From positions 310,001 through 374,000 of the forward strand of contig JADCFQ010000007.1 in assembly GCA_020249435.1 (NCBI GenBank): 64,000 nucleotides of DNA. Reading direction: 5' to 3'. The translations under genes were made by a program, and so were the position numbers. Positions 16,943-26,847 of the stretch are shown in pieces (the first letter of the stretch is position 1; each line of letters starts with the position of its first letter). The notes beneath the pieces are model-generated. The model was not told the DNA's origin and searched no databases. It saw nothing but the letters and a program-made list of their open reading frames with translations. This DNA is from Roseomonas sp. (lineage in GTDB: Bacteria > Pseudomonadota > Alphaproteobacteria > Acetobacterales > Acetobacteraceae).

Positions 16943-17644
16943 TCAGCAGGGGGCGAAGCGGATGCGGTCTATCCGCGCATCAAGCCGCGCATTCGTGTCA
17001 TCCACATCGGTGCCGATCACGATTTCGAGGACGGGCGGCACAGTCGCGCCCTTGAAGGCCGCGCGCCAATCGCGGGTGATTTCCGCCTTTTCATCGAACC
17101 AGCGCGCCCTTTCCGCATCGGCGGCGCGACGGACATAAACCTTGCCAAGGCCAGACACATAAGGATTGGCAAAGGGGCGCGGTTCCTGCCCGGTACCGCC
17201 CCAGACATAAACCAGCATGCTGCGCGGCAGGCGGTGATCTCCGGCCATGGCCTGCGCCATGGTGTGCTGCGCCTTTTGGAAGAAACCCGCATCTGGCGGC
17301 CAGCCATCGAAGCCAACCGTAATGGCAATGGCACGGTCATCGCCGCCCTTGCGATCAAGCGGTGTTGGCGGCGGCCCCTGATCCACCCGCCAGCGCCAGT
17401 AAAGACAGGCATCGGCCTTGGTGACGGAGCGCCAGACAAAACTCGCTTGCCCAAGGCCGGTGATGCGGAGCCCTCCGTCAGGCGAAGCTTCAAATGTCGC
17501 AGGCTTGAGGCCAGACCACCCGCCCTTCTGCCAACCAGCGGCACGCAGCGGGTCCGGCGTCGGCAGGCGTTCCGCCGGCGCACCGAGCATGGGCGCGAGC
17601 AGCAGGACGCAAAGGGCACGAATAACGGGCGGCATGGGAGCCAT
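16943..17644 (-). CDS. DUF3047 family secreted protein
   Basis: A 233-residue protein with an N-terminal signal peptide (about residues 1-24). The mature part matches DUF3047: LYWRWRVDQGPP, DDRAIAITVGFDG, LVYVWGGTGQEP, NPYVSGLGKVYVRR and VLEIVIGTDVDDTNARLDARIDRIRF. The family is uncharacterised and probably periplasmic with a beta-sandwich fold. The start could be at either of two ATGs nine bases apart. It lies upstream of fabI on the same strand with an 80-base gap. Confidence 0.82.
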   Translation of the reverse strand: MAPMPPVIRALCVLLLAPMLGAPAERLPTPDPLRAAGWQKGGWSGLKPATFEASPDGGLRITGLGQASFVWRSVTKADACLYWRWRVDQGPPPTPLDRKGGDDRAIAITVGFDGWPPDAGFFQKAQHTMAQAMAGDHRLPRSMLVYVWGGTGQEPRPFANPYVSGLGKVYVRRAADAERARWFDEKAEITRDWRAAFKGATVPPVLEIVIGTDVDDTNARLDARIDRIRFAPC

Positions 17645-17683
17645 ATGGGGCGGCCCAGGCCAATGGTAAATGCCGCCTTACCG

Positions 17684-19045
17684 TTAGGCTTGCAGCACTG
17701 CCCCTGCCCGCGCCACCACGCGATCCGTGAAGGCATGCGCGCTGCCAAGGTAACTGCTCGGGTCCGTCATGGCCGCCACCGCCGCCGGATCAAGCCGCGC
17801 GGCAATGGCCGGAATGCGCGATAGGGCCGCCGCCAGCGTAATGCCCTCGGCGCGCACCGCATCGCAGGCGTCATTCACCTTATGATGCGCCTCACCCCGG
17901 CCCAGAATGGGGGCAAGGCGCATCATCACGGCCTCGCCCATGATCATGCCATGGGTTGCGTCCAGATTGGCGCGCATGCGTGCTGCATCCACTTGCAGGC
18001 CCTCGGACAAAAACCGCGCCTGCGCCACCGCGCCATGGGTCAGCAGGAAGGCTTGCGGCAGGGCGAGTGCTTCCGCCTGCCAGGGGCCAGTGCCACGTTC
18101 CAGATCATGCGCCATGGCCGAGAGCATTTGCGGCACCAGCGCATGCACGCCGCGCGCCTGCGCCAGGATATATTCGCACGCGATCGGGTTGCGCTTTTGC
18201 GGCATGGTGGAAGACCCGCCACGCTTGGGCACATGGGGTTCCGCCACCTCGGCCAATTCCGTCTGCATCAGCAGCATCACATCCGTGCCGATTTTCGAAA
18301 GGCTGCCGCACAGTACCCCAAGCCAGCAGGCCACTTCCGCGACACCATCGCGCGCCACATGCCAGGGGATATCGGCTTCGATCAGGTCAAGCTCACGCGC
18401 CAATTCGCGCGCCACGGGCAGGCCCTGATCGCCCAAGGAAGCCAGCGTGCCAGCAGCACCGCCAAAGCCAAGGCGCAGCACGCGCGGGCGGAGTTCGCGC
18501 AAGCGCTCCAAAGCCGTGATCAGCGGATTGACCCAAACCGCGACCTTATAGCCAAAGGTCACCGGCAAGGCGTGTTGCAAATGCGTCCGCCCGGCCATCA
18601 CCGTTGCGCGATGTTGGGCGGCCTGCGCGGCAAAACCCGCGATGGTCGCGCGCAAATCCACTTCAATCAGCGCCAAGCCATCGCGGATTTGCAGCACAAG
18701 CGCGCTGTCCATGATGTCTTGTGTGGTGGCGCCCCAATGGGTCCAGCGCCCGGCATCTTCCCCCGCCAATTTTGAAAGCTGATTGACCAGGCCGACCACA
18801 GGGTAGCCGGTGTTGCGCGTGGCGGCGGCCATGGCGGCGCGGTCGAGGCTCTCGGCGCGCGCAACATTGCTGATGGAGGCCGCAGCTTCAGCCGGGATGA
18901 TCCCAAGCCTTGCCTGCGCGCGCGCAAGTGCGGCTTCCACATCCAGCATTTTCTGCAAATAGGCGTCTTCGCCAAAAGCAGCGCGCATGGCATCCGTGCC
19001 ATAAAGCGCGCCGAGCACGGCGCCATCGGCGGGGTTCACGGGCAT
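17684..19045 (-). CDS. PcaB-like lyase (3-carboxy-cis,cis-muconate cycloisomerase/adenylosuccinate lyase family)
   Basis: A 453-residue member of the fumarase/aspartase superfamily. The flexible-loop signature GSSTMPQKRNP with the catalytic Ser is present at about residues 280-290. Other blocks are THWGATTQDIMDSA (about 102-115) and AGRTHLQHALPVTFGYK. The FGGAAGTLASLGDQG block and C-terminal length fit PcaB better than PurB. PcaB acts in the protocatechuate branch of the beta-ketoadipate pathway, but no other pca gene is nearby, so the substrate is not certain. The DUF3047 gene follows on the same strand. Confidence 0.83.
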   Translation of the reverse strand: MPVNPADGAVLGALYGTDAMRAAFGEDAYLQKMLDVEAALARAQARLGIIPAEAAASISNVARAESLDRAAMAAATRNTGYPVVGLVNQLSKLAGEDAGRWTHWGATTQDIMDSALVLQIRDGLALIEVDLRATIAGFAAQAAQHRATVMAGRTHLQHALPVTFGYKVAVWVNPLITALERLRELRPRVLRLGFGGAAGTLASLGDQGLPVARELARELDLIEADIPWHVARDGVAEVACWLGVLCGSLSKIGTDVMLLMQTELAEVAEPHVPKRGGSSTMPQKRNPIACEYILAQARGVHALVPQMLSAMAHDLERGTGPWQAEALALPQAFLLTHGAVAQARFLSEGLQVDAARMRANLDATHGMIMGEAVMMRLAPILGRGEAHHKVNDACDAVRAEGITLAAALSRIPAIAARLDPAAVAAMTDPSSYLGSAHAFTDRVVARAGAVLQA

Positions 19046-19099
19046 GATCTTTTCCCCAGAACCCGGCGCCGCGCGCCGGGCGGCAAGGCAGGTGAGTTT

Positions 19100-19585
19100 T
19101 TAGGCGGGTTCGGGCGCCGGCGCTGGCCGCGCGGGGGCAACCACTTCCGCGCCGCTTTCATTCAAATCGGGCGTGATGGTCTGCGCTTCACCGCGATATT
19201 CCGGCTGATCACCGCCTTCACCGCCTTCTGGCCCTTCCGGGCCATCCTGCTGCGAATAGCGGCGCTGCTGATATTGCTGCTGATGCTGCATCGCGGCCTG
19301 GTTCATCGCGTTCAGGATGCGGAAGTAATGCTCCGCATGCTGGAAATAGCCTTCCGCCATCACGCGATCCCCGCCGCTGGTCGCATCGCGCCCAAGCTGC
19401 AGGTATTTTTCGAAAAGCTGTTGCGCCGTGCCGCGCAGCCGCAAATCCGGCCCGTTCGAATCAAAAACGTGGTTGCGATTGAGCGGCTGACCGCCGCCCT
19501 GGCCGCCACCCCCGCCACTATGGCGGAACTGACCGCCCCCACCATGACGGTGACCGCCCCGGCCGCGCATGCGCTTCATGTTCAT
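19100..19585 (-). CDS. DUF4167 domain protein
   Basis: A 161-residue protein starting near MNMKRMRGRGG. A Gly/His/Arg-rich, possibly RNA-binding N-terminus of about 33 residues precedes the DUF4167 domain (HVFDSNGPDLRLRGTAQQL, GDRVMAEGYFQHAEHYFRIL). The C-terminus is acidic, Gln/Gly/Pro-rich and low-complexity. DUF4167 genes follow prfA-prmC in many alphaproteobacteria, as here. Several nearby ATGs make the exact start uncertain. The function is unknown; a link to translation is suggested only by position and the RG-rich tail. Confidence 0.82.
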   Translation of the reverse strand: MNMKRMRGRGGHRHGGGGQFRHSGGGGGQGGGQPLNRNHVFDSNGPDLRLRGTAQQLFEKYLQLGRDATSGGDRVMAEGYFQHAEHYFRILNAMNQAAMQHQQQYQQRRYSQQDGPEGPEGGEGGDQPEYRGEAQTITPDLNESGAEVVAPARPAPAPEPA

Positions 19586-19800
19586 CTGTATTGCGTTTCG
19601 CTGTTCCGCATTCGGCATTTCTGGCGCGCAGCGGGCCAAGGCCCTGGGATACGTCCTGAATTCCGAGTCTGTTGCATCCAAACGGCGCCGAGAGGATCGG
19701 GTTCAACAACCGCCTTTCGGGATCAGGGAGGGGAATCGAACTTCCTCGCCTCACCGCAAAGCCCTTGTAGCGCCTTGGCCCCGCCGCGCCAAGGGCAAAA

Positions 19801-20676
19801 TCACGCGGCGCGCAGCACCAGCGCGCGCGGTACCCCGCCAAGGTCGGCGCAGCAGGCTTCCGGCGTCACGCCGGCTGCCCGGGCGAGGGCCTCTACCGCC
19901 GCCTGCTGGCCCTGGCCCAGTTCCAGCACCGCCACCCCACGGGGCACCAAAAGCCGGGGCAGATCGGCGATGATGTGCCGATAGGCCGCCAAGCCATCCG
20001 CCCCGCCATCAAGCGCCGAGGCCGGTTCATGCCGCGCCACTTCCGGCATCAGCCCTGGGATGGCCGCGCTTTCGATATAGGGCGGGTTGCAGAGCACCAG
20101 ATCAAACCGCCCGGTAAGCGCCGCCGCCCAATCGCCAGCCAGGAACCGCGCCCGATCCTTAAGCCCAAGCCGTGCCGCATTGCGCGCTGCCAAGGCCGCC
20201 GCTTCCGGCTTCAGGTCAATGCCAACGCCACTTGCCACGGGCCATTCACTCAGCACAGCCAGCAACAAGGCCCCGGTCCCGGTGCCGAGATCGAGCACGC
20301 GCTGCGCCGCCCCCTTATCCGGGCAGGCTTCCAAAGCGGCTTCGATCAAGCTTTCGCTATCGGCGCGGGGAATGAGCGTGGCGGGGGAGACTTCGAGTTC
20401 AAGCGTCCAGAACCCGACGCGCCCGGTCAGATAGGCGAAGGGCTCATGCGCCACACGGCGCGCCAGCAGCGCCGCGAAATGCGCGGCCTTATCGGCAGGC
20501 ACCGCCGCGCGCGGGTCTCGCAGCAAGGCTTCCTCGGAAGTGCCCAGCACATGCGCGAGTAGCCGGCGCGCTTCGAGCCTCGGTGCTTCAATCGCCGCCC
20601 CGCGCAGCCTTTGGCCGGCCTGACAGAGAAAAAACCCAATCGTGCCGGCGGGATCGGCGCAGGGCGCGTCCTTCAC
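19801..20676 (-). CDS. prmC: Peptide chain release factor N5-glutamine methyltransferase
   Basis: A 291-residue enzyme that methylates the Gln of the GGQ motif in release factors. The N-terminal helical domain (about 1-80) is followed by a Rossmann methyltransferase domain with [16 protein letters not shown] (SAM binding), [16 protein letters not shown] and the substrate-Gln motif NPPYIES at about 197. It starts with GTG, overlapping the prfA stop by four bases, so enzyme and substrate are translated from one message. Confidence 0.92.
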   Translation of the reverse strand: MKDAPCADPAGTIGFFLCQAGQRLRGAAIEAPRLEARRLLAHVLGTSEEALLRDPRAAVPADKAAHFAALLARRVAHEPFAYLTGRVGFWTLELEVSPATLIPRADSESLIEAALEACPDKGAAQRVLDLGTGTGALLLAVLSEWPVASGVGIDLKPEAAALAARNAARLGLKDRARFLAGDWAAALTGRFDLVLCNPPYIESAAIPGLMPEVARHEPASALDGGADGLAAYRHIIADLPRLLVPRGVAVLELGQGQQAAVEALARAAGVTPEACCADLGGVPRALVLRAA

Positions 20677-21728
20677 GCCGCTTCCGCCGCCAGCCGCGCC
20701 GCCTGATCCTCGGCAATCAGCGCGTCAAAAATATCGTCGAAATCGCCGAGCATCACCCGGTCAATCTTATGCAGCGTGAGGCCGATGCGGTGATCCGTCA
20801 CACGGCCTTGCGGGAAGTTATAAGTGCGGATGCGTTCAGACCGATCACCGGTGCCGACCTGGCTGCGACGATCTGCCGCGCGCGCCTGATCAACGGCGCT
20901 GCGCTGCTGTTCGTAAAGCCGGGCGCGCAGCACCTTCATCGCCTTGGCGCGGTTCTTGTGCTGGCTTTTTTCTTCCTGCATCGCGACCACAATGCCGCTT
21001 GGCATATGTGTGATGCGCACGGCGCTATCGGTCTTGTTCACATGCTGCCCACCAGCGCCCGAGGCGCGATAGGTGTCAATGCGCAAATCCTTGTCTTCGA
21101 TCTGCACATCCACCTCTTCCGCTTCCGGCAATACGGCGACGGTAATGGTCGAGGTATGGATGCGCCCCTGGGTTTCGGTGGTGGGCACGCGTTGTACGCG
21201 ATGCACGCCGCTTTCATATTTGAAGCGCGCAAAAACCCCGCGCCCGGCAATCTCCGCCGTCGCCCCCTTGATGCCGCCCAATTCGTTTTCGTCGTAATCC
21301 AGCACTTCAAAGCGCCAGCCGCGCCCTTCGGCATAGCGCTGATAGGCGCGGAACAATTCAGCGGCGAAAAGCCCGGCCTCATCACCGCCGGCGGCTGGGC
21401 GAATTTCCAGAATGGCGCTCCGTTCATCAGCAGCATCGCGCGGCAGCAGCATGATGCGGATTTCGTGTTCCAGCGCCGGCACACGTTCCTTTTGCGTGAG
21501 CCATTCCGCTTCCGCCAATTCGCGCATTTCCGGATCGGTCAGCATGGCCTGGGCTTCATCGCGGGCGCGTTCCGCCGCGCGGTATTCGGCATATTTTTCA
21601 ACCAGCGGCTCAAGCTCCGCCAATTCCTTGGACAGCGCACCAATATCCGCCCCCGGCGCGGTGGAGAGCATATGGCGCAGCTCCTCTGCCCGCGACAGCA
21701 ACCGATCAAGGCGAGATGGCAGGCTCAT
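20673..21728 (-). CDS. prfA: Peptide chain release factor 1
   Basis: A 351-residue RF1 that recognises UAA/UAG and triggers peptide release. The GGQ loop ([16 protein letters not shown]) is at about residue 226. The PCRF domain ([22 protein letters not shown]) and the C-terminal [15 protein letters not shown] are all present. It overlaps hisS by four bases upstream and prmC by four downstream. Confidence 0.95.
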   Translation of the reverse strand: MSLPSRLDRLLSRAEELRHMLSTAPGADIGALSKELAELEPLVEKYAEYRAAERARDEAQAMLTDPEMRELAEAEWLTQKERVPALEHEIRIMLLPRDAADERSAILEIRPAAGGDEAGLFAAELFRAYQRYAEGRGWRFEVLDYDENELGGIKGATAEIAGRGVFARFKYESGVHRVQRVPTTETQGRIHTSTITVAVLPEAEEVDVQIEDKDLRIDTYRASGAGGQHVNKTDSAVRITHMPSGIVVAMQEEKSQHKNRAKAMKVLRARLYEQQRSAVDQARAADRRSQVGTGDRSERIRTYNFPQGRVTDHRIGLTLHKIDRVMLGDFDDIFDALIAEDQAARLAAEAA

Positions 21729-22966
21729 TTCAGCCGGGCGGGGATATCCGCGACTGCGACGCTTTCCTGCGTGCCGGCATCCAGATCACGCAATTGCGCG
21801 ACGCCGGCGGCGATTTCGGCCTCGCCCAGAATGACGGCAGCGCGGGCATTGATGCGATTGGCGCGCTCCATCCGGCGCTTGAGATTGCCGCGATAGGCAA
21901 TCTCGGCCGCGATGCCGGCGCGATGCAAAGCGCCCAGCATATCAAGCGCTGGGCCTTCCGAATCATTACCAACCGGAATCACCGCCACCGGGCGCGGCGC
22001 GGCAGGGCTTTGCGGCAGCAGCATCGCGAGCCGTTCAATGCCGGCGGCCCAACCGACTGAGGGCGTGGGCGGCCCGCCCATTTCCTCGACGAGCCCATTG
22101 TAGCGCCCGCCTGCCATCACCGTGCCCTGCGCGCCGAGCCGATCCGTCACGAATTCAAAGGCCGTGTGGCTGTAGTAATCGAGCCCCCGCACAATGCGAG
22201 GGTTTTCGCGGAAGGGCACGCCAAAGCGCGTCAGATGCTTCTTCACCGTGGTGTAGAACGCCGCCGCTTCGGGGGTGAGATGGTCGCCAATCAGCGGCGC
22301 GCCGGCGACAATGGCGCGGTCCGTCTCATCCTTGGAATCCAGGATGCGCAAAGGGTTTTTTTCAAGCCGCACACGGCTGTCATGGCTCAGCGCATCGCGA
22401 TGGGCGCTGAAATAGGCAATGAGTGCGGCGCGATAGGCATCACGCGATGGCGCATCGCCGAGCGTATTGATTTCGAGCACCGTGCCTTCCGCGATGCCGA
22501 GTTCCTGCTGGATATGCCAGCCGCAGGCAATCACCTCCGCATCCGCCAAAGGTTCCGCCGCACCCAGGATTTCAATGCCGATCTGGTGGAATTGCCGATA
22601 GCGCCCTTTTTGCGGGCGTTCATAGCGAAACATCGGCCCGGCATAGAAAACCTTGCGCGGCAGGTTGGATTGCGTGAGGCCGTTCGAGACCAGTGCGCGA
22701 CAAACCCCCGCGGTCATTTCCGGGCGCAAAGTCAGGCTTTCCCCACCGCGATCGGTGAAGCTGTACATTTCCTTGGAAACAACATCCGAGGTATCGCCAA
22801 GGCCACGGGCAAAGACGCGCGTATCTTCAAAAATGGGCGTCGCCCATTCCTCAAAGCCATAAAGGGCGGAGATGCGCCTCGCGGCTTCGGCCACCGCATG
22901 GTGGCGGCGGAATTCCTCACCGATCAGGTCACGGGTGCCCCGGGCGGGCTGCAATTGGCTGGACAT
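21725..22966 (-). CDS. hisS: Histidyl-tRNA synthetase
   Basis: A 413-residue class II aminoacyl-tRNA synthetase. It shows the N-terminal QPARGTRDL, motif 2 ([17 protein letters not shown]), the histidine-binding loop [12 protein letters not shown] and motif 3 ([22 protein letters not shown]), followed by the anticodon-binding domain. It ligates histidine to tRNA-His. It begins 45 bases after the inserted hepT gene and its stop overlaps the prfA start. Confidence 0.95.
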   Translation of the reverse strand: MSSQLQPARGTRDLIGEEFRRHHAVAEAARRISALYGFEEWATPIFEDTRVFARGLGDTSDVVSKEMYSFTDRGGESLTLRPEMTAGVCRALVSNGLTQSNLPRKVFYAGPMFRYERPQKGRYRQFHQIGIEILGAAEPLADAEVIACGWHIQQELGIAEGTVLEINTLGDAPSRDAYRAALIAYFSAHRDALSHDSRVRLEKNPLRILDSKDETDRAIVAGAPLIGDHLTPEAAAFYTTVKKHLTRFGVPFRENPRIVRGLDYYSHTAFEFVTDRLGAQGTVMAGGRYNGLVEEMGGPPTPSVGWAAGIERLAMLLPQSPAAPRPVAVIPVGNDSEGPALDMLGALHRAGIAAEIAYRGNLKRRMERANRINARAAVILGEAEIAAGVAQLRDLDAGTQESVAVADIPARLK

Positions 22967-23011
22967 GCCGGGTCGGTATCCTGTCTGACGTTGAACGGCA
23001 AGTTGGGAATG

Positions 23012-23371
23012 CTAGCGGGCGCTATCCGGCGGGACGAGCGGTGCAATGCGGGCGGCAAGGCGCGGCAATTCCTCGCGCGCCGCCTGCCACAGAATATCCA
23101 GCGCGACGCCGCCATAATCATGGATGAGTTTGTTGCGCATGCCGATAATGAGTGCCCAGGGGATATCCGGGTGCTGATCGCGCAGCGCCCGCGAAAGCCG
23201 CCCCGCTGCCTCACCGACCACCGCGACGCAGCGCGTCACCGCCGCCTGATGCAGCTTGCTCTCGCGGAAGGCGACCTCATCCATGTTTTCCAAAAAATCA
23301 GCCGCGTGGCCCGCCCAGGTCAGCATATCGAGAAGCAATGCCGCGTCCCTTTCCGCCGGCGTCATGCTCAT
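23012..23371 (-). CDS. hepT: HepT-like toxin (DUF86, HEPN ribonuclease family)
   Basis: A 119-residue all-helical HEPN/DUF86 protein. The catalytic RX4HXY motif is intact: Arg79-Asn-Lys-Leu-Ile-His84-Asp-Tyr86. In the HepT/MntA systems studied, the antitoxin adenylylates the Tyr of this motif and silences the toxin. The start overlaps the stop of the mntA gene by four bases. The pair sits between ispG and hisS on the same strand, without its own visible promoter. The GC content is similar to that of its neighbours. Confidence 0.87.
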   Translation of the reverse strand: MSMTPAERDAALLLDMLTWAGHAADFLENMDEVAFRESKLHQAAVTRCVAVVGEAAGRLSRALRDQHPDIPWALIIGMRNKLIHDYGGVALDILWQAAREELPRLAARIAPLVPPDSAR

Positions 23372-23685
23372 GCCACGAAAAGCGCTTCCGCTTCCGCCAG
23401 GATGCGCCGCCGCCGGATGTAATTCTCGCTTTCCTCAATGGCGCGCCGATCCACTACCTCAACCGGCCGCGCCAAAGCCTTCCCGGCCTCGGCCTCAAAA
23501 TCGAGCAAGGCTGCCAGCCGGCGCGGCGTCGAAGGCGTGAATTCCACGAGCAAATCCACATCGCTACGCTCAGGGTCAAAATCCACACCGCGCGCTGCCG
23601 AGCCGAAAACATCAAGCCGCGCCACGCCATGCCGCCGGCACAAGGCCGCAAGCGTATCCCGATGGCGCAGGATTTCAGCGTGCAT
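23368..23685 (-). CDS. mntA: MntA-like nucleotidyltransferase antitoxin
   Basis: A 105-residue minimal nucleotidyltransferase. The motif DVFGSAARG (about 25-33) is followed by SDVDLLVEF (about 41-49), giving the GS...DxD metal/nucleotide site; a third acidic residue is probably in PVEVVDRR. In characterised modules the protein transfers AMP from ATP onto HepT. It starts only six bases after the ispG stop and overlaps hepT by four bases. Confidence 0.87.
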   Translation of the reverse strand: MHAEILRHRDTLAALCRRHGVARLDVFGSAARGVDFDPERSDVDLLVEFTPSTPRRLAALLDFEAEAGKALARPVEVVDRRAIEESENYIRRRRILAEAEALFVA

Positions 23686-23691
23686 CTTGCC

Positions 23692-24801
23692 TTACTCTGC
23701 TGCCTTCGCCACGCGCAGCGCCGCAGCCTTGGCTTCGACCAGGCCCACAATGTGATCCACCATTTCCTCAGACCGGATCGTATGGTCGGTCTTGCCGGCG
23801 CTATAGACCATGTGAGTCCCCGCACCGCCGCCGGTCAGGCCGATATCGGTCATCAGCGCCTCGCCAGGGCCATTCACTACGCAGCCGATGATCGAAAGGC
23901 TGATGGGCTCAGCGATATGGGCCAGCCGTTCCTCCAGCTTTTCCACCGTGCGGATCACATCAAAACCTTGCCGCGCGCAGCTTGGGCAGGAAATCACCTT
24001 CACGCCGCGATGGCGCAGATGCAGCGATTTCAGCAATTCCCAGCCGACCGAAACCTCTTCTTCTGGTTCAGCGGAAAGCGAAACGCGCAAGGTATCGCCA
24101 ATGCCGGCCCAAAGCAGAGACCCAAGGCCGATCGCGGATTTCACTGTGCCGGTGCGTTTGCCGCCCGCTTCGGTGATGCCGATATGCAAGGGGTGATCGC
24201 AGGCTTCCGCCAATTGCTGATAGGCAGCAACGGCCAGGAACACATCGGAAGCCTTCACGCTGATCTTGAATTCGTGGAAATCCTCTTGCAGCAGATGGTC
24301 GGCATGCCATAGCGCGCTTTCCACCAGCGCTTCCGGGTTGGGCTCGCCGTATTTTTCCAGCAAATGCTTTTCAAGACTGCCGGCATTCACGCCGATGCGG
24401 ATCGAACAGCCGTGATCGCGCGCCGCCTTGATCACTTCCTTCACGCGTTCCTTGGACCCGATATTGCCGGGATTGATGCGCAGGCACGCCGCGCCCGCCT
24501 GCGCGGCTTCAATGGCGCGGCGGTAGTGGAAATGGATATCGGCGACAATCGGCACATTCACTTCGCGCACAATCTCAGCGAGTGCCGCCGTTGCTTCCTC
24601 GGTCGGGCAAGACACGCGCACAATATCAACCCCGGCCAATTCGCTGCGGCGGATTTGCGCAATGGTCGCCGCCGCGTCTTCGGTCGGCGTATTGGTCATG
24701 GTCTGGACCGAGATCGGCGAATCGCCCCCCACCGGCACGCGCCCGACATGGATCAGGCGGGATTTGCGGCGCTCGATCTTCTGATAGGGACGATAGGACA
24801 T
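23692..24801 (-). CDS. ispG: 4-Hydroxy-3-methylbut-2-en-1-yl diphosphate synthase
   Basis: A 369-residue IspG (GcpE), the penultimate enzyme of the MEP isoprenoid pathway, converting MEcPP to HMBPP. It has an N-terminal TIM barrel ([41 protein letters not shown]). The C-terminal [4Fe-4S] domain has Cys272, Cys275 (SCPSC) and Cys307 ([10 protein letters not shown]). It follows rodZ by 75 bases and is followed by mntA after six bases. Confidence 0.95.
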   Translation of the reverse strand: MSYRPYQKIERRKSRLIHVGRVPVGGDSPISVQTMTNTPTEDAAATIAQIRRSELAGVDIVRVSCPTEEATAALAEIVREVNVPIVADIHFHYRRAIEAAQAGAACLRINPGNIGSKERVKEVIKAARDHGCSIRIGVNAGSLEKHLLEKYGEPNPEALVESALWHADHLLQEDFHEFKISVKASDVFLAVAAYQQLAEACDHPLHIGITEAGGKRTGTVKSAIGLGSLLWAGIGDTLRVSLSAEPEEEVSVGWELLKSLHLRHRGVKVISCPSCARQGFDVIRTVEKLEERLAHIAEPISLSIIGCVVNGPGEALMTDIGLTGGGAGTHMVYSAGKTDHTIRSEEMVDHIVGLVEAKAAALRVAKAAE

Positions 24802-24876
24802 AAGGCGGACCCCAAAGGCTGGTTTTCGCCGATGATTATGCCGGGGCTTTCGCCGCGCCGAAAGCCTTGAAACGCG

Positions 24877-25791
24877 TCAGGGTCGCGGCGCGGTTGGCGG
24901 CGGGGGCGTCGCAGGGGCCGGGCGTGGCGCAGGGGTGGCGGCGGGGGCCGGCGACGGGGCGGGGGGTGGGCGCAGCCTGTCAGCTTCGAGGGCGATATTC
25001 CGCCGCACACCAGGACCGCCAAAGGGGTCAACCTCCTGCCCATCCAGCAGGATATCCAGGTTCTCGGCCTTGCCGGTCGTCAGCACAATGCCGGGGCGAT
25101 TGGGGATTTCAACGGTCTCGCCCGCGCGCAGCACGCGATCCGTCAGCACCCGATTGCCGGGATTGTCGCGAATTTGCACCCAGCTTTCACCCTTGGCGCG
25201 GATCACGATGCGTGGCTTGTCGGGGTCTATGCGTGGCGGCGGTGCGGGGGCGGCAATCGGTGCCGGGGCGGGCGCGGGCGGTTCTGCCACCGGGGCGGGC
25301 GGCGTTTCGCGCTGCGCAGTGGCTTCGGCGGCGCGTTCCAGCCGGGGCGGCAAGGGCGGCACGGTATCCACCACGCGCGCGCCACGCCCGCTCCATTGAT
25401 ACCAGGCGATATAGCCGGCGAGCGCAATGGCGACCCCAATCGCCGCCAGAATGCCGGTTGGGATGCCGCGACTTGGCACGGGCTCGGGGAAAACCAGATC
25501 GCCCTGCTTCGTCACCGCCGTGCCGGAAACATCGCGAAAGCGCCGCACGGCATCATCCGCGTCAAGCCCGAGCGCCGTCGCATAAGATCGCACGAAACCA
25601 ACCGCATAGGCAGCGCCGGGCAGGTCTTTCACCCGCCCTTCCTCCAGCGCCATCAGGTAGCGCCTGTTGATGCGAAGCTGGGTCGCCGCATCTTCAACAC
25701 TGATGCCAAGCGCAATCCGCGCCTCACGCAGTTCTTCACCTACGCGGGCGGCTTCCTGGGGCGAGTTTTCAGTGCGGGCAGAGCGCTTCAT
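24877..25791 (-). CDS. rodZ: RodZ-like cytoskeletal/cell-shape protein
   Basis: A 304-residue bitopic protein. An N-terminal HTH_25 domain spans about residues 15-85 (GEELREARIALGISVEDAA). A Pro-free hydrophobic helix at about 113-131 spans the membrane. A Pro/Ala-rich linker follows, then a DUF4115 domain at about 190-265 (ESWVQIRDNPGNRVLTDRVLRAGE) and a Pro/Ala-rich tail. RodZ links MreB filaments to the membrane in rods. It precedes ispG and follows the nitronate monooxygenase gene by 15 bases. Confidence 0.85.
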   Translation of the reverse strand: MKRSARTENSPQEAARVGEELREARIALGISVEDAATQLRINRRYLMALEEGRVKDLPGAAYAVGFVRSYATALGLDADDAVRRFRDVSGTAVTKQGDLVFPEPVPSRGIPTGILAAIGVAIALAGYIAWYQWSGRGARVVDTVPPLPPRLERAAEATAQRETPPAPVAEPPAPAPAPIAAPAPPPRIDPDKPRIVIRAKGESWVQIRDNPGNRVLTDRVLRAGETVEIPNRPGIVLTTGKAENLDILLDGQEVDPFGGPGVRRNIALEADRLRPPPAPSPAPAATPAPRPAPATPPPPTAPRP

Positions 25792-25806
25792 GGGCTTTCC
25801 AAAGGG

Positions 25807-26847
25807 TCACGCGGCAGCGGCGGCAGAACGCGCCATGATCGCCCGCGCAGCCTGATCGCGCAATTCGGCGATGATCTCGGCTGCGGTTTGCTCGCCCGTC
25901 ACCATGCCGACCGATTGCCCGGCCATGAGCGAGCCATTTTCGACATCGCCATCAATCACGGCACGGCGCAGCGCCCCGGCCCAGAAATGTTCGATATCCA
26001 ATTGCGCGGCTTCCTTCGTCAGTTCACCGGATTGGAAGCGACGAATGGTCTCGGCCTGGTGTTCCAGAAAGCGCTTGGTGCCTTCATTCTGCAAAGCGCG
26101 CACGGGGATCACCGGGAAGTTTTCATCCAATTGGATGGTCGGCATGGCATCGCGCGCATTGCCGCGAATGAAGGCCTGCTTGAAATTGGCATGCGCGATG
26201 GATTCCCGCGCGCAGACAAAGCGCGTGCCAAGCTGCACACCGGCAGCGCCCATTTCCAGATAGGACAGGATCGCCTCACCCCGCCCAATACCGCCGGCCA
26301 CAAACACCGGCACATCGCGAATATGGGGCAGGATTTCCTGTGCCAATACGGTCAGCGACACCGGCCCGATATGCCCGCCCGCTTCACTGCCTTCAATCAC
26401 CAGCGCATCCGCCCCGGCGCGGATCAGGCGTTTGGCCAGCGCGAGTGCGGGCGCGAAGCACACCACCTTTGCGCCGCCATCCTTCGCCTTCTTGATTGCG
26501 GTGCCGGGCGGAATGCCGCCGGCGAAAACAATGTGGGAAACGCGCGCCGCCAGGCAGGTATCCACCAACTGATCCAGCCTGGGGTGCATGGTGATCAGAT
26601 TGACGCCAAAGGGCTTGTTGGTCAGCGCCTGCGTAGCCGCGATTTCTTCCGCCAATCGAGGCGGTTCCATCGCCCCGCAGGCAATCACGCCAAAGGCGCC
26701 CGCATTGGAAAGGGCGGAGACCAAATGCCTTTCGCTGACCCAGGACATGGCGCCACCCATGATGGCATAGGGCGCGCCCAGAAACGCCGCGCCACGCGCC
26801 ATCAGCCGATCAAGCTGCGCCAGGGCCTTGGTCATGTCATCGCTCAT
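25807..26847 (-). CDS. Nitronate monooxygenase family FMN enzyme
   Basis: A 346-residue TIM-barrel flavoprotein of the 2-nitropropane dioxygenase/nitronate monooxygenase group, also similar to FabK. Motifs are PYAIMGGAMSWVSERHLV at the N-terminus, IEGSEAGGHIGPV with the active-site His, and VFVAGGIGRGEAILSYLEMGAAGVQ (phosphate of FMN). It should oxidise alkyl nitronates, though many homologues have unknown substrates. Its ATG overlaps the lysC stop by four bases, tying it to aspartate kinase expression. Confidence 0.85.
   Translation of the reverse strand: MSDDMTKALAQLDRLMARGAAFLGAPYAIMGGAMSWVSERHLVSALSNAGAFGVIACGAMEPPRLAEEIAATQALTNKPFGVNLITMHPRLDQLVDTCLAARVSHIVFAGGIPPGTAIKKAKDGGAKVVCFAPALALAKRLIRAGADALVIEGSEAGGHIGPVSLTVLAQEILPHIRDVPVFVAGGIGRGEAILSYLEMGAAGVQLGTRFVCARESIAHANFKQAFIRGNARDAMPTIQLDENFPVIPVRALQNEGTKRFLEHQAETIRRFQSGELTKEAAQLDIEHFWAGALRRAVIDGDVENGSLMAGQSVGMVTGEQTAAEIIAELRDQAARAIMARSAAAAA

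Noticed and set aside
23012-25791. Mobile element around mntA-hepT
   Set aside because: No flanking direct or inverted repeats, transposase or att-like duplication could be seen at either edge of the pair.
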